This document shows, piece by piece, positions 34,318 to 43,928 of a stretch of 64,000 nt of DNA. The DNA is taken from the NCBI GenBank assembly GCA_947166105.1, contig CAMVCZ010000004.1, forward strand, positions 1-64,000, given 5' to 3'. Positions within the stretch are counted from its first letter, which is position 1. The number at the start of each line of letters is the position of its first letter. This stretch comes from an uncultured Bacteroidales bacterium (GTDB lineage: Bacteria > Bacteroidota > Bacteroidia > Bacteroidales > F082). The notes under the pieces were generated by a model. It searched no databases and was not told the DNA's origin. It saw nothing but the letters and a program-made list of their open reading frames with translations. The translations under genes and the position numbers were made by a program.

Positions 34318-34332
34318 ATTCATCCGTCAAAA

Positions 34333-35565
34333 TCATTCAAACGAAGCAATTGCCTTCTTGATGATTTCGATGGCTTCGCGGAGCTCGGCCTCGGTGATGA
34401 CCAAGGGCGGAGCGAAGCGGATGATGTGCTGGTGGGTGGGCTTGGCCAACAAGCCGAGGTCGCGCATCTTGAGGCACACATCCCAAGCCTCTTTGCCATC
34501 TTTGGGTTTGATAATCACGGCGTTGAGCAAGCCCTTACCACGGACTTTCTCAATCATCGGACTCTTAATCTTGCCGATTTCCTCGCGGAAAATCTTACCG
34601 AGACGCTCGGCGTTCTCCATCAGGTGCTCTTCCTTGATGACCTCAAGGGCAGCGATGCTCACGCGGGCAGCAATCGGGTTGCCACCGAAGGTCGAACCGT
34701 GCTCACCTGGCTTGATGTTCAACATGATGTCGTCGTCGGCCAAAACGCAGGATACTGGCACCACACCGCCACCGAGGGCCTTGCCCAAGATGAGGATGTC
34801 GGGGCGCACGCCTTCGTGGTCACAGGCCAGCATCTTACCTGTGCGGGCGATACCGCACTGCACCTCGTCGGCCATGAACAGCACATTGTGCTTCTTGCAG
34901 ATGTCGTAGCACTTCTTCAGGTAGCCTTCATCGGGAACGTAAACGCCAGCCTCGCCTTGGATGGGTTCCAGCAGGAAACCAGCGATTTCGTTGCCTTCCT
35001 TCTCAAGCACTTTCTCAAGAGCATCGGGGTCGTTGTAAGGAATACGGATGAAACCGGGAGTCATGGGACCGTAGTTGGCATAGCTCTCGGGGTCGTTACT
35101 CATGGTGATGATGGTGATGGTGCGGCCGTGGAAGTTGCCTTCGCAGCAGACGATTTTCACCTTGTCGTTCGGGATGCCCTTCTTGACTACACCCCAACGG
35201 CGGGCGAGCTTCAGGCCCGTTTCGTCGGCTTCGGCACCCGAATTCATGGGCAAAACTTTATCGTAGCCGAAGTATTCGGTCACATATTTCTCCCACACGC
35301 CGAGTGCGTCGTTATAGAAGGCGCGGCTGCTGAGGGTGAGGCGTTCGGCCTGGTCAGTCAAGGCCTTTAGGATTTTCGGGTGGCAATGGCCTTGGTTGAC
35401 AGCGGAATAGGCCGACAGGAAGTCGAAATACTCTTTTCCTTCGACGTCCCACACCTTGGCGCCCTTACCTTTGGCGAGGACGACCGGCAGCGGGTGATAA
35501 TTGTGGGCCCCGTATTTGGCTTCGAGGTCCATGGCTTGTTGCGATGATGTGATTTTTTCGATCAT
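34333..35565 (-). CDS. rocD: Ornithine--oxo-acid aminotransferase
   Basis: 410 residues, class-III PLP aminotransferase. Opening [20 protein letters not shown] and [18 protein letters not shown] are those of ornithine aminotransferases. PLP site: [15 protein letters not shown] (Asp) and [11 protein letters not shown] (Schiff-base Lys). It converts ornithine and 2-oxoglutarate to glutamate semialdehyde and glutamate, linking arginine breakdown to proline. Monocistronic, with a -7 element at 35615-35622. Confidence 0.95.
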   Translation of the reverse strand: MIEKITSSQQAMDLEAKYGAHNYHPLPVVLAKGKGAKVWDVEGKEYFDFLSAYSAVNQGHCHPKILKALTDQAERLTLSSRAFYNDALGVWEKYVTEYFGYDKVLPMNSGAEADETGLKLARRWGVVKKGIPNDKVKIVCCEGNFHGRTITIITMSNDPESYANYGPMTPGFIRIPYNDPDALEKVLEKEGNEIAGFLLEPIQGEAGVYVPDEGYLKKCYDICKKHNVLFMADEVQCGIARTGKMLACDHEGVRPDILILGKALGGGVVPVSCVLADDDIMLNIKPGEHGSTFGGNPIAARVSIAALEVIKEEHLMENAERLGKIFREEIGKIKSPMIEKVRGKGLLNAVIIKPKDGKEAWDVCLKMRDLGLLAKPTHQHIIRFAPPLVITEAELREAIEIIKKAIASFE

Positions 35566-35614
35566 GATTTATTATTTAAGAATTTGAAAATTAAAGATTC
35601 AAGATTACAGGGTG

Positions 35615-35622
35615 CAAAGGTA
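35615..35622 (-). promoter_or_regulatory. -7 element (TACCTTTG) of rocD
   Basis: TAnnTTTG on the minus strand 50 bp before the ATG at 35565. Confidence 0.6.
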
Positions 35623-35631
35623 AGTTTTTTT

Positions 35632-37077
35632 TCAACCCTTTTCATTTTTAGCCTGATTTTTACGAATAATTTTATAGGCCGCAAGCAAAACCGAAGCTGT
35701 CAAAGCGATGGCGAGCAGCCCGAAAAAGGCCAAACGGTATTGGTTGCGCTGGGATTTTAGCATTTCCAACTCGTTATTTTGGGCTTCATAGCGTTGGAGA
35801 AGGTCTTCGGCGTCATACCGCAATGTGCGATTTTGCTCATAAACATCCGAGTTTTCACGCATCAGTGCAACATTATCTTCCTCGAAGCCTTCAATGATGG
35901 AGTAAAGGTCGTCGAAACGGCCCAATCGGGCATAATCCATAGCCAAATGCTTGCTTATCAGGGGACGAATTACGGCAATGCCCGACGACTTTTCCATTTC
36001 AACATATCGCTCATAATACTGGAGCGACTTCGCCGCCTGACCCATTTGCGAATACAATACCATCAAACCGGCACAAGCCTCCATTTGGCCATATTGGTAT
36101 TTCCGCTCAACAGACAAATCCAAGGCTTCGAGATACTTCGCCAAAGCAGCAGCATAATCGCCGCGATGAGCCAATACATTCGCTATGCCAACCATAGCTG
36201 AGGACTTGTCGTTGTTGACAAACATGTATGTTTCCCAACTTGACATGGGCTTCTCCGAGCAATCAATGGCCTTTCGATAATAATACAAAGCCGAATCGTA
36301 ATCGATGATGCTACTTTCATATATAGTTCCTAAATTCTTGAGAGCAAGGAACAAACGATAGTTATCCTCTATTTCCTCAAACATTGGAATGAGCCTCCAG
36401 TACATGCGTCGAGCTTCGTCTGGCTGTCCCTTTTCGAGGAGAAGCGTGGCCAAATACGATTCTTCTCGAAGTGCCCAAACCTCATCTTTGACCATTCGGA
36501 ACAACCTGATTGACATCCTATAATAATCGGTGGCAGCCTCAAAATCATTCCGTTTATAGCAAATCAGGCCTAAATTTGCGTTCACGTAGGCACACGCAGA
36601 GGTGTCGTCATTCTGACGCGCCAGCTCCAAAGCATCCTCAAACATCAGAAATGACGTATCAATGCTTCCCAAATCCATCTCATAGAAAGCGATATTCCAC
36701 AGCGACTCGAAAGCGTTTTTAGTGTCACCCAAAGCGGTAAATTGGCTATATGCCTTTTGCAAATACTGTTTCGCCAAGTCCAAATCGGTATGATAAGCAT
36801 ATTGAATACCCAAAACATAGTTGGCTTTCGCTTCCAAATCAGCCAAGCCCTGATTTTGAGCCTCTTTCATGGCTTTTTCTCCCCAATTAATGCAATCGTC
36901 AAATGAAATGGGGTAAAACTCCCATGTCAACTCGATCATAGTCAGCACTTTCTCTCGGCCTTCTTGGGTAGGCAAGATGTTTTCGAGGCTGTCCACAATA
37001 CGGGTGTCCATTTGCGCAAATGCAGCCGTGGCGAAAAGCAGGGAAAGCAATATGGCGAGGCCTCTGCGCATCATCAA
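35632..37077 (-). CDS. TPR membrane protein, sensor-like without an output domain
   Basis: 481 residues. Signal peptide MMMRRGLAILLSLLFATAAF, then AQ. About seven to eight TPR units span 50-390 (for example AKANYVLGIQYAYHTDLDLA near 84-103 and DYAAALAKYLEALDLSVERK). A coiled coil (YEAQNNELEMLKSQRNQYR) and a single membrane helix (LAFFGLLAIALTASVLLAAY) end it, with a 12-residue cytoplasmic tail. Bacteroidota proteins of this shape normally continue into a histidine kinase or LuxR-type HTH; here that part is missing. Directly downstream of the MBL gene, start and stop abutting. Confidence 0.82.
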   Translation of the reverse strand: MMMRRGLAILLSLLFATAAFAQMDTRIVDSLENILPTQEGREKVLTMIELTWEFYPISFDDCINWGEKAMKEAQNQGLADLEAKANYVLGIQYAYHTDLDLAKQYLQKAYSQFTALGDTKNAFESLWNIAFYEMDLGSIDTSFLMFEDALELARQNDDTSACAYVNANLGLICYKRNDFEAATDYYRMSIRLFRMVKDEVWALREESYLATLLLEKGQPDEARRMYWRLIPMFEEIEDNYRLFLALKNLGTIYESSIIDYDSALYYYRKAIDCSEKPMSSWETYMFVNNDKSSAMVGIANVLAHRGDYAAALAKYLEALDLSVERKYQYGQMEACAGLMVLYSQMGQAAKSLQYYERYVEMEKSSGIAVIRPLISKHLAMDYARLGRFDDLYSIIEGFEEDNVALMRENSDVYEQNRTLRYDAEDLLQRYEAQNNELEMLKSQRNQYRLAFFGLLAIALTASVLLAAYKIIRKNQAKNEKG

Positions 37078-37719
37078 TTAACCCAAGAACATGTTGTAGC
37101 GTTGCTCGTCGAAAATGGTGGTGCTTTCGCCGTGGCCTGAGAAGACTTCCGTGTCGTCGGGCAGGAGGAAAAGCCGCTCTTTTATGCTCTCAATCAGTTG
37201 CCTGAAGTCGCCGCCCGCGAGGTCGGTGCGCCCGATGCTGCGATTGAAAAGCGCATCGCCGGTGAAGACCCAGCCCTCGATTTCGGCATAAAGACTGACG
37301 CTGCCTCGGGCATGACCCGGCGTGCAAATCACCTCCAAAGTGCTCTCCCCCACTTTGATGATTTCGTTGTCTTTCAGGTCAATGTCGGGCAACGGAAACT
37401 CGCCATCAGGAGAAAGGCCGAGCCACGCGCCGTGACGTTTGGCTTGAATGAAGTCAGGCTTTGTGTCGGGATGCGCCGCCACTGGGATGCCATAACGCTT
37501 TTTCACGGCCTCATTGCCGATGATATGATCCACGTGGCCATGCGTGTTGATGGCCATCAGCGGCTTCAGTTGGTGGCTGTCGATGAAACCGAACAGGCGG
37601 TCTTCCTCGCCTTTGTTGGAGCAGCCCGGGTCGATGATGACACATTCCTTGGTGTCGTCGTAAAGGATGTAAGTGTTTTCCGAAAATGGATTGAAGATGA
37701 GTTGTTCGAGTTTAAGCAT
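37078..37719 (-). CDS. MBL-fold metallo-hydrolase (glyoxalase II-like)
   Basis: 213 residues, complete. Metal-binding THGHVDH gives H60, H62, D64 and H65; further ligands are in ICTPGHARGSVSLY and FTGDALF, and FSGHGESTTI ends the site. The family includes hydroxyacylglutathione hydrolases and persulfide dioxygenases; the specific substrate is not clear. Transcribed from a -7 element at 37737-37744 together with the TPR gene. Confidence 0.9.
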   Translation of the reverse strand: MLKLEQLIFNPFSENTYILYDDTKECVIIDPGCSNKGEEDRLFGFIDSHQLKPLMAINTHGHVDHIIGNEAVKKRYGIPVAAHPDTKPDFIQAKRHGAWLGLSPDGEFPLPDIDLKDNEIIKVGESTLEVICTPGHARGSVSLYAEIEGWVFTGDALFNRSIGRTDLAGGDFRQLIESIKERLFLLPDDTEVFSGHGESTTIFDEQRYNMFLG

Positions 37720-37736
37720 ATTACAAGAATTTCGGG

Positions 37737-37782
37737 CAAAGATAAGGATTTTTCCTCAGTATTCAGAAATTGCCTATCTTTG
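37737..37782. promoter_or_regulatory. Divergent -7 elements of the MBL gene and the propeller-barrel gene
   Basis: Minus strand TATCTTTG (37737-37744) serves the MBL gene. Plus strand TATCTTTG (37775-37782), with a second candidate TAATTTTG at 37788-37795, serves the gene starting at 37801. Confidence 0.6.
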
Positions 37783-37800
37783 TACGCTAATTTTGATTTG

Positions 37801-40800
37801 ATGCCCTCTAAAAAGACATACGCGCTACTCGTTCTGTTGCAGTTGGTTGCAATTTTGCCCGTCAAAGCCCAGTTCTACAACGGCATGAACATGCCTTTCG
37901 GGAAGAACCGCGTGCAGTACGGTTACTTCCATTGGTCGTACTACATGAACGACAACTTCGACGTGTATTTCTACCAAGGCGGCAACGACCTCGCCAAATA
38001 TGCGCAGGCCTACGCCAAAGAGCAGATTCCGCAACTCGAGACCCGCCTCAACAGCCGTTTCGGGAAGAAAATACAGTTCATCGTGTTCAACAGCAAGGGC
38101 GACTTCAAGCAGAGCAACATCAACCTTGAGGAAGAGGAAAACGGCAACACGGGCGGCATCACAAAAATCATCGGGACGAAGGTGATTCTCTATTTCGACG
38201 GCGACTACACCCACTTCGAGGCGCAAATCCGAGAGGGCATCGCGAGCCTGCTGTTCAGCCAAGTGATGAACGGCATCTCGATTGGGTCGCAAATCAGGAG
38301 CTCTTACCGCTACAACATCCCAAAATGGTTCCAAGACGGCTTGGTGGCCTTCATCGCGGGCAATTGGGACAGCCACAAAGAAGCCCAACTGCAACGTGGC
38401 ATCACATCGGGCAACTACAAAAAAATCAACCATTTGCGCGACGAAGACGCATCGATTGCAGGCTACTCGTTCTGGAACTTCATCGACGAAAAATACGGCA
38501 GCAAGGCGTTCAACGACATTTTGACTTTGGCCGAGAACACCCAAAACGTCAGAAAGGCATTGCTTTATGTGACTGGCAAGGAATACAAGAACTTGGTCGA
38601 AGAATGGTATGCGTTCTACAAGGCTCGTTACGAGGCACTTATGAGCAGCCAACCTAACGACCTGATGAAGTTGAAATACAAGAAATACCGCACTTTCACG
38701 CAGCCTTCGATTAGTCCGAACGGAAAGCATATCGCATACGTCAGTAACGATGAGGACAAAATCAGGCTTTGGTTGGAGGATTTGCAAAGCGGCAAGCGGC
38801 AGCAACTTTTCAAGGCTGGCTACTATTCGGACGAGAACATCGACACCTCGTTTCCGCTCTTGGCTTGGCATCCCAACGGCGAGATTCTGTCGTTCATCCT
38901 TGAGGAAGAAGGCAAAATCCAACTCTACAACTTGGACATCAACTCAGGGAAGAAAGCCAGCACCTATCTATTTGATTTCCAAAAGGTCAGTTCGTTTTCC
39001 TACGCCCATAAGAGCCGCAAAATCGTGCTCGCCGCAACGCGCATGGGCAAGCCCGATATTTACGTTTACAACCTGTTTTCCAACACTTTGGAGCAAATCA
39101 CCAACGACTGGCACACCGACCTGAACCCCATTTTCACCTTCGACGACCGCCAAATCGTGTTCAGTTCCAATAGGCAAAACGACACTCTGAAATCCGACAA
39201 GGAAATCACATTCCAAAACAAGCAATTCGACCTTTACGCTTACGACTATATTAATAAAGGTGCGCTGCTCCGCAACCTGACGCAGCAACGCTTCTCTAAC
39301 AACCTCTTGCCCGAACCACTGAAGGACGGCAGCCTGCTCTACCTGAACGACACGAGCGGCTACTACAACCTCTACCAAATCCGTTTCGACAGTGCCATCA
39401 GCCACATCGACACGATTGTACACTACCGTTATTTCAGTAAAAAAGAGCAACTTACTGACTATTCCGCCAACATCATCGACTATAGTTACCAACCCCGCGA
39501 CCACAAAGTAGCCATGCTCATTGCCGACCAAAACGGTGAGAAATTCTACATGTCGCCCATCCTGCGCGGACACGAGCAAAGCCTCAGCCAACTGAGTCCC
39601 TACGCGCAAAAACGCCTCCTTACCGAATTGATTCAGAAGGAGAAAGATACAGTTGTTGAACCCATTTCGAAGCATAGGTTTTCAGCCAGTTACCGTTATT
39701 CACGGCGTAAGAGACAGAATAATAGCCTGTTGGGAAATGATTCGACTTTTGTGGTGCAGCAAGATGCTGTACCTCCTAAGCCACGCCCGAAAGACACCAT
39801 ACAACGCCCGAACAACTACTATGTGGAACTCTTCGCCGACCAACTGATGAGCCAAATCGACTTTTCGAGCATGAACTACAGTTACCAGCCTTTCACCGGC
39901 GGCAACGCCCCGATCTACCTCTATTCCGGCTTCAACATTTTCCTCGGAACGACCATGAAAGACCTCATGGAAGACTACAAAATCGACCTCGGCGTGAAAC
40001 TGAACACCACCCTCGTCAACAATGAATACATGTTGCGTTTCAGCGACTTCAGCAAGCGTTTGGACAAGTCGATCACGCTGCACCGCTTTGTGACTGACAA
40101 CGCGACAAGTTATTACTACCGCACCTACACCAACGAGGCTTTCTACACGCTGAGTTATCCCTTCAGCGAAATCCTAAGTTTGCGAGGCACAGCCATTTAC
40201 CGTAATGACCAGCGCGTCAACTTGTCCGTCGATGACTACAGCTTGGCCGACAAGGATGTCTTTGAGAACTGGGGCGGACTGCGCGGCGAACTCGTCTACG
40301 ACAACTCGAAGAAAATAGGGACCAACCTGCACGTGGGCGCACGGGGCAAAATCTTCGCCGAATACTACCAGAAAATCGCGAAAAACACCGCCAATATGGT
40401 GGTTCTGGGTTTCGACTACAGGCACTACACCCGCATCAGCCGCAACTTCATCTGGGCCAACCGCATTGCGGGAAGCACCTCCTTCGGGCAGCAGAAACTG
40501 ATTTATTACATGGGCGGTGTCGACAACTGGATTTTTGCTTCATTCGACCAAGGCACCTCCGTCGACTATACGCAAAACTATGCCTATCAAACCCTTGCGA
40601 CCAACCTGCGCGGCTTCAGGCAGAACATCCGCAACGGCAACAACTTTGTGGTTTTGAACAGCGAACTGCGCTTCCCCGTGTTCAGTTACTTCATGGACCA
40701 GCCTATCAACATGAGATTCATCCGCGACTTCCAAATCGTGGCCTTTGGCGACCTTGGCACCGCTTGGACAGGCTGGAACCCCTATGCCCCGACCAACTCG

Positions 40801-41001
40801 CTCTACAACACTTACATTACCGACGGCAACTTGGACATTACCGTCACAGAGATGAAAGAACCTTTGGTGGGCGGCATCGGCGTGGGCTTGCGCACCACCA
40901 TTTTCGGCTATTTCATACGCGGCGATGTGGCTTGGGGCATCGAGGAAGGACAGATTGCCAAAAAGCCTCGGTTCTATCTGTCGTTCAACCTTGATTTTTA
41001 A
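37801..41001 (+). CDS. Large outer-membrane protein: degenerate peptidase, TolB-like propeller and Omp85-like barrel
   Basis: 1066 residues from ATG 37801. Signal peptide MPSKKTYALLVLLQLVAILP ends VKAQ. Residues about 60-280 resemble a gluzincin (peptidase-MA) domain, but the usual HExxH is replaced (HFEAQIREG) while IPKWFQDGLVAFIAG is kept. Residues about 290-620 have repeated PD40-type blades (QPSISPNGKHIAYVSNDEDK, FDDRQIVFSSNRQND). The last 400 residues are an outer-membrane barrel with Omp85/surface-antigen features (NLRGFRQNIRNGNNFVVLNS, LRFPVFSYF) ending in aromatic FYLSFNLDF. The upstream frame back to 37198 lies opposite the MBL gene and is not coding. Role unknown; the barrel suggests surface export or assembly. 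Confidence 0.83.
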   Translation: MPSKKTYALLVLLQLVAILPVKAQFYNGMNMPFGKNRVQYGYFHWSYYMNDNFDVYFYQGGNDLAKYAQAYAKEQIPQLETRLNSRFGKKIQFIVFNSKGDFKQSNINLEEEENGNTGGITKIIGTKVILYFDGDYTHFEAQIREGIASLLFSQVMNGISIGSQIRSSYRYNIPKWFQDGLVAFIAGNWDSHKEAQLQRGITSGNYKKINHLRDEDASIAGYSFWNFIDEKYGSKAFNDILTLAENTQNVRKALLYVTGKEYKNLVEEWYAFYKARYEALMSSQPNDLMKLKYKKYRTFTQPSISPNGKHIAYVSNDEDKIRLWLEDLQSGKRQQLFKAGYYSDENIDTSFPLLAWHPNGEILSFILEEEGKIQLYNLDINSGKKASTYLFDFQKVSSFSYAHKSRKIVLAATRMGKPDIYVYNLFSNTLEQITNDWHTDLNPIFTFDDRQIVFSSNRQNDTLKSDKEITFQNKQFDLYAYDYINKGALLRNLTQQRFSNNLLPEPLKDGSLLYLNDTSGYYNLYQIRFDSAISHIDTIVHYRYFSKKEQLTDYSANIIDYSYQPRDHKVAMLIADQNGEKFYMSPILRGHEQSLSQLSPYAQKRLLTELIQKEKDTVVEPISKHRFSASYRYSRRKRQNNSLLGNDSTFVVQQDAVPPKPRPKDTIQRPNNYYVELFADQLMSQIDFSSMNYSYQPFTGGNAPIYLYSGFNIFLGTTMKDLMEDYKIDLGVKLNTTLVNNEYMLRFSDFSKRLDKSITLHRFVTDNATSYYYRTYTNEAFYTLSYPFSEILSLRGTAIYRNDQRVNLSVDDYSLADKDVFENWGGLRGELVYDNSKKIGTNLHVGARGKIFAEYYQKIAKNTANMVVLGFDYRHYTRISRNFIWANRIAGSTSFGQQKLIYYMGGVDNWIFASFDQGTSVDYTQNYAYQTLATNLRGFRQNIRNGNNFVVLNSELRFPVFSYFMDQPINMRFIRDFQIVAFGDLGTAWTGWNPYAPTNSLYNTYITDGNLDITVTEMKEPLVGGIGVGLRTTIFGYFIRGDVAWGIEEGQIAKKPRFYLSFNLDF

Positions 41002-41032
41002 GCGAAACAAAGCGAACTATCGAAATAAATGC

Positions 41033-41040
41033 TACTTTTG
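41033..41040 (+). promoter_or_regulatory. -7 element (TACTTTTG) of the AAA/PD-(D/E)XK gene
   Basis: TAnnTTTG 22 bp before the ATG at 41063; supports that start and not an upstream in-frame extension. Confidence 0.6.
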
Positions 41041-41062
41041 TAGGCTGAAAAATGAAGCGACC

Positions 41063-42607
41063 ATGAAATACCCAATCGGCATACAGAGTTTTGAGAAAAT
41101 CCGCACAGAAGGATTCGCCTACATCGACAAGACGACGCAAATCTATAACCTTGCCACCTACGGAACACATTACTTTCTTTCCCGTCCGCGCAGGTTCGGC
41201 AAGAGCCTGCTGCTTTCCACCATGAAGGCCTATTTCCAAGGCAAGAAGGAACTGTTTGACGGCTTGGCCATTGCGGAATTGGAGAAGGAATGGAAATCCT
41301 ATCCCGTGCTGCATTTGGACTTGAACACCTCCAAATTCTCCACGCCAGAGGCTCTCGCGGAACTGCTGCGCTATCACCTTGCCAATTGGGAAAAAGAGTT
41401 TGGCATCACAAAGGAGAGCGACGACATATCAGTCAGATTCCGCAATGCAATCACCCAAGCCGCGTTACGGTCGGAAAACAAGAAAGTGGTCATTCTCGTC
41501 GACGAGTACGACAAGCCGCTTTTGGAGGCCATCGGCAAGCCGGAGTTGCAGGAAGACTACCGCCAAACGCTGAAAGCCTTCTATTCCAACATCAAAAGTT
41601 GCGACGAATACATCCGCTTCGCCTTCCTTACAGGCGTGACCAAATTCTCTCACCTGAGCGTTTTCAGCGGACTGAACAACCTGATTGACATCACCATGTT
41701 GCCACAATATGCTGAAATCTGCGGCATCAGCGAGGCCGAACTTCACCACGATTTCGACGAAAGCGTGAACGATTTGGCCACGGCCAACAGCATGACAAAG
41801 GAACAATGTTACGCACGGCTGAAAAAAGAGTATGACGGCTACCATTTCTATCCCAACTCGGAGGGCATGTACAACCCTTTCAGCCTGCTCAACACCCTTG
41901 CGTTTGGTGTGTTCAAGCACTATTGGTTCGCCACAGGCACGCCAAGTTTCCTCGTGGAGGTATTGCAACGTGTCGATTATCCGCTCGACCGCCTCACTTC
42001 CGAAGATGTTGACGCCCAAACGTTGGACAGTGTCGACTTGTTGTTCCGCGACCCCATTCCGCTGTTCTTCCAAAGCGGCTACCTCACCATCAAAGACTAT
42101 AACCCCGAGTTCAGAAGTTACCGCCTTGGCTTCCCGAATGAGGAAGTGGAGGAAGGCTTTGCGCAATTTATGACCGCTTACTATTACAACGGCTATATGG
42201 GCAGCAATTTCTCGGTGAGGAACTTTGTGCAAGAGGTGGAAAGGGGCGAAGTGGAAAGTTTCTTGAACCGCCTACAGGCTTTCTATGCCGATGGTGACTA
42301 CCAACTGACTGGAAAATTGGAGGTCTATTTCCAAAACTCGCTGCTGATGCTGTTCAAGTTGATGGGTTTTTATGTGCAGGTGGAACGCCACACAAGCCGT
42401 GGCCGCATGGACGTGACCATTCAAACCCGCGACTACATCTACATCCTTGAACTGAAGGTGGACAAGACTGCCGAAGAAGCCCTACAGCAGATTGAAGACA
42501 AGCAATATGCCGCCCCCTTCGCCGCCGACCCGCGCACTCTCTACAAGATTGGTGTGTGCTTCAGCAGCACGGACAAGGGCATTGCCGAATGGAAGATTGA
42601 GGAATGA
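41063..42607 (+). CDS. AAA-ATPase-like protein with C-terminal PD-(D/E)XK nuclease domain
   Basis: 514 residues. The N-terminus MKYPIGIQSFEKIRTEGFAY, then IDKT, is the signature of the AAA-ATPase_like (PF09820) family, followed by P-loop RPRRFGKS (41-48) and VVILVDEYDKPLL (Walker B). The C-terminus carries a PDDEXK_9 domain: GRMDVTIQTRDYIYILELKV with D and E-x-K, then QIEDKQYAAPF. Proteins of this family are numerous and strain-variable in Bacteroidota; roles are unproven, with defence or repeat-driven spread suspected. Convergent with nadD (8 bp between stops). Confidence 0.9.
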   Translation: MKYPIGIQSFEKIRTEGFAYIDKTTQIYNLATYGTHYFLSRPRRFGKSLLLSTMKAYFQGKKELFDGLAIAELEKEWKSYPVLHLDLNTSKFSTPEALAELLRYHLANWEKEFGITKESDDISVRFRNAITQAALRSENKKVVILVDEYDKPLLEAIGKPELQEDYRQTLKAFYSNIKSCDEYIRFAFLTGVTKFSHLSVFSGLNNLIDITMLPQYAEICGISEAELHHDFDESVNDLATANSMTKEQCYARLKKEYDGYHFYPNSEGMYNPFSLLNTLAFGVFKHYWFATGTPSFLVEVLQRVDYPLDRLTSEDVDAQTLDSVDLLFRDPIPLFFQSGYLTIKDYNPEFRSYRLGFPNEEVEEGFAQFMTAYYYNGYMGSNFSVRNFVQEVERGEVESFLNRLQAFYADGDYQLTGKLEVYFQNSLLMLFKLMGFYVQVERHTSRGRMDVTIQTRDYIYILELKVDKTAEEALQQIEDKQYAAPFAADPRTLYKIGVCFSSTDKGIAEWKIEE

Positions 42608-42615
42608 TTATACCA

Positions 42616-43191
42616 TCATTCGTAAAACCCATGCTGTTTCATATACTTAAACGCCCTCTCCGGCACAAAATGCCGCACATCTCGGCCTTCCTTGATGCAC
42701 TGGCGAATGAAGGTGGACGAAATCTCCAGGATCGGGGTTTTCAGGACGGTTACTGAAGGATAATCGGCAAGGTCGCCGCCGTCGTAGCCCTCGCGGGGGA
42801 AAACGAGGAGTTCGTAATTATCGAGGATTTTCTGGTAGTCGCGCCAATGCTTGAAGTTTTGGAGGCTGTCCATGCCGCAGATGAAAACAAACTGGCCATC
42901 AGGGTATTGCTCCGAGAGCGTGTTCAAGGTGTTGATGGTGTAGGAAGGTCGGGGCAGGTGCATTTCAATGTCGCTGACGCTGAAACGCGGGTCGTCGGCC
43001 ACGGCCAATTGCACCATTTTCAGACGCTCGTTGTCGTCGAGCAGTTCGGCTTTCTGCTTCAGCGGGTTTTGCGGCGTGACCACAAACCACAACTCATCCA
43101 AATCGGAGAATTCGACCAAATAGTTGGCCAACATCACATGGCCGTGATGGATGGGATTGAACGAACCTGAATATATGCCGACTTTTTTCAT
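42616..43191 (-). CDS. nadD: Nicotinate-nucleotide adenylyltransferase
   Basis: 191 residues. GIYSGSFNPIHHGHVMLA holds the nucleotidyltransferase HxGH motif; ISSTFIRQCIKEGRDVRHFV is the second conserved block. It makes nicotinic acid adenine dinucleotide in NAD synthesis. Last gene of a lipoprotein-yicC-gmk-nadD run; the 72-bp gap to gmk holds a REP-like repeat. Confidence 0.95.
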   Translation of the reverse strand: MKKVGIYSGSFNPIHHGHVMLANYLVEFSDLDELWFVVTPQNPLKQKAELLDDNERLKMVQLAVADDPRFSVSDIEMHLPRPSYTINTLNTLSEQYPDGQFVFICGMDSLQNFKHWRDYQKILDNYELLVFPREGYDGGDLADYPSVTVLKTPILEISSTFIRQCIKEGRDVRHFVPERAFKYMKQHGFYE

Positions 43192-43217
43192 GATGTTGTT
43201 ATTAGCATGACCCTTCA

Positions 43218-43240
43218 GCCCTTCGACAGGCTCAGGGACC
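43218..43240. repeat. REP-like repeat copy between nadD and gmk
   Basis: GCCCTTCGACAGGCTCAGGG (43218-43237) plus ACC, same family as 10672, 15056 and 43857. The following GAAGGCTC could pair with the preceding CCTTC. Confidence 0.85.
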
Positions 43241-43263
43241 GAAGGCTCATAGACCTCACTTTA

Positions 43264-43836
43264 TTAGGCTTCGAGGAAGGCTTGGACTACTTCGAGGATT
43301 TCGCGTTTGGCGGTTTCGAGGTCGTCGTTGATGATGGTGCGGTCGAACTTGCCTTGTGCAAACTCCGTTTCCCACGCGGCCTTGGCCACACGCTTCTCGA
43401 TTTCCTCCATCGAATCGGTCTGCCGGTTGATTAATCTCTCGCGCAGCACCTCAATCGAGGGTGCTTGAATGAAGACGGAAAGGGCTTGGTCGCCATAGTG
43501 CTTCTTGATGTTCACGGCACCGCAAACGTCCACATCGAAGGCCACATGCTTGCCGTCGAGTTGCATCTGTTCGACCACGGAGAGCAGGGTGCCGTAGCAG
43601 CGGCCTGGATAGACCTCTTCCCATTCGAGGAACTCGCCGTTGGCGACGCGCTGTTTGAAGTCGTCCATCGTCAGGAAATAGTATTCCTTGCCGTTCACCT
43701 CCTCGCCGCGTGGCGGGCGCGTGGTGGCCGAAACCGAAAAGGCCATCTCAGGGATTTGGCTCATCACATAATTGAGCAAGGTGGTCTTGCCTGAGCCTGA
43801 TGGGGCACTGAAGATTAGAAGTTTTCCTTTTTTCAT
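43264..43836 (-). CDS. gmk: Guanylate kinase
   Basis: 190 residues. P-loop SAPSGSGKTT, then the GMP-binding block SATTRPPRGEEVNGKEYYFL and EVYPGRCYGT; FDVDVCGAVNIK is the Walker-B-like segment. It phosphorylates GMP to GDP. Confidence 0.96.
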   Translation of the reverse strand: MKKGKLLIFSAPSGSGKTTLLNYVMSQIPEMAFSVSATTRPPRGEEVNGKEYYFLTMDDFKQRVANGEFLEWEEVYPGRCYGTLLSVVEQMQLDGKHVAFDVDVCGAVNIKKHYGDQALSVFIQAPSIEVLRERLINRQTDSMEEIEKRVAKAAWETEFAQGKFDRTIINDDLETAKREILEVVQAFLEA

Positions 43837-43856
43837 AGTTCATGTTTTTTTGTCGG

Positions 43857-43924
43857 GGCCTTCGACAGGCTCAGGCACCCTAACCCTCTGTAAAAGCAAA
43901 GGTCCCTGAGCTTGTCGAAGGGCC
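43857..43924. repeat. REP-like inverted repeat pair between gmk and yicC
   Basis: CTTCGACAGGCTCAGG (43860-43875) faces CCTGAGCTTGTCGAAG (43905-43920), a 16-bp hairpin with one G-U pair, flanked by GGGCC on both sides. It lies within an apparent operon, so it may stabilise or process the mRNA. Confidence 0.88.
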
Positions 43925-43928
43925 GTCA

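Noticed and set aside
34258..35370. Plus-strand 370-codon frame opposite rocD
   Set aside because: Antisense to a full-length aminotransferase; no domain.
37198..37800. 600-bp in-frame upstream extension of the propeller-barrel protein
   Set aside because: The stretch lies opposite the MBL hydrolase gene, and a signal peptide and promoter place the start at 37801.
37825..38922. Minus-strand 365-codon frame inside the 1066-residue gene
   Set aside because: Antisense shadow; no start context or known motif.
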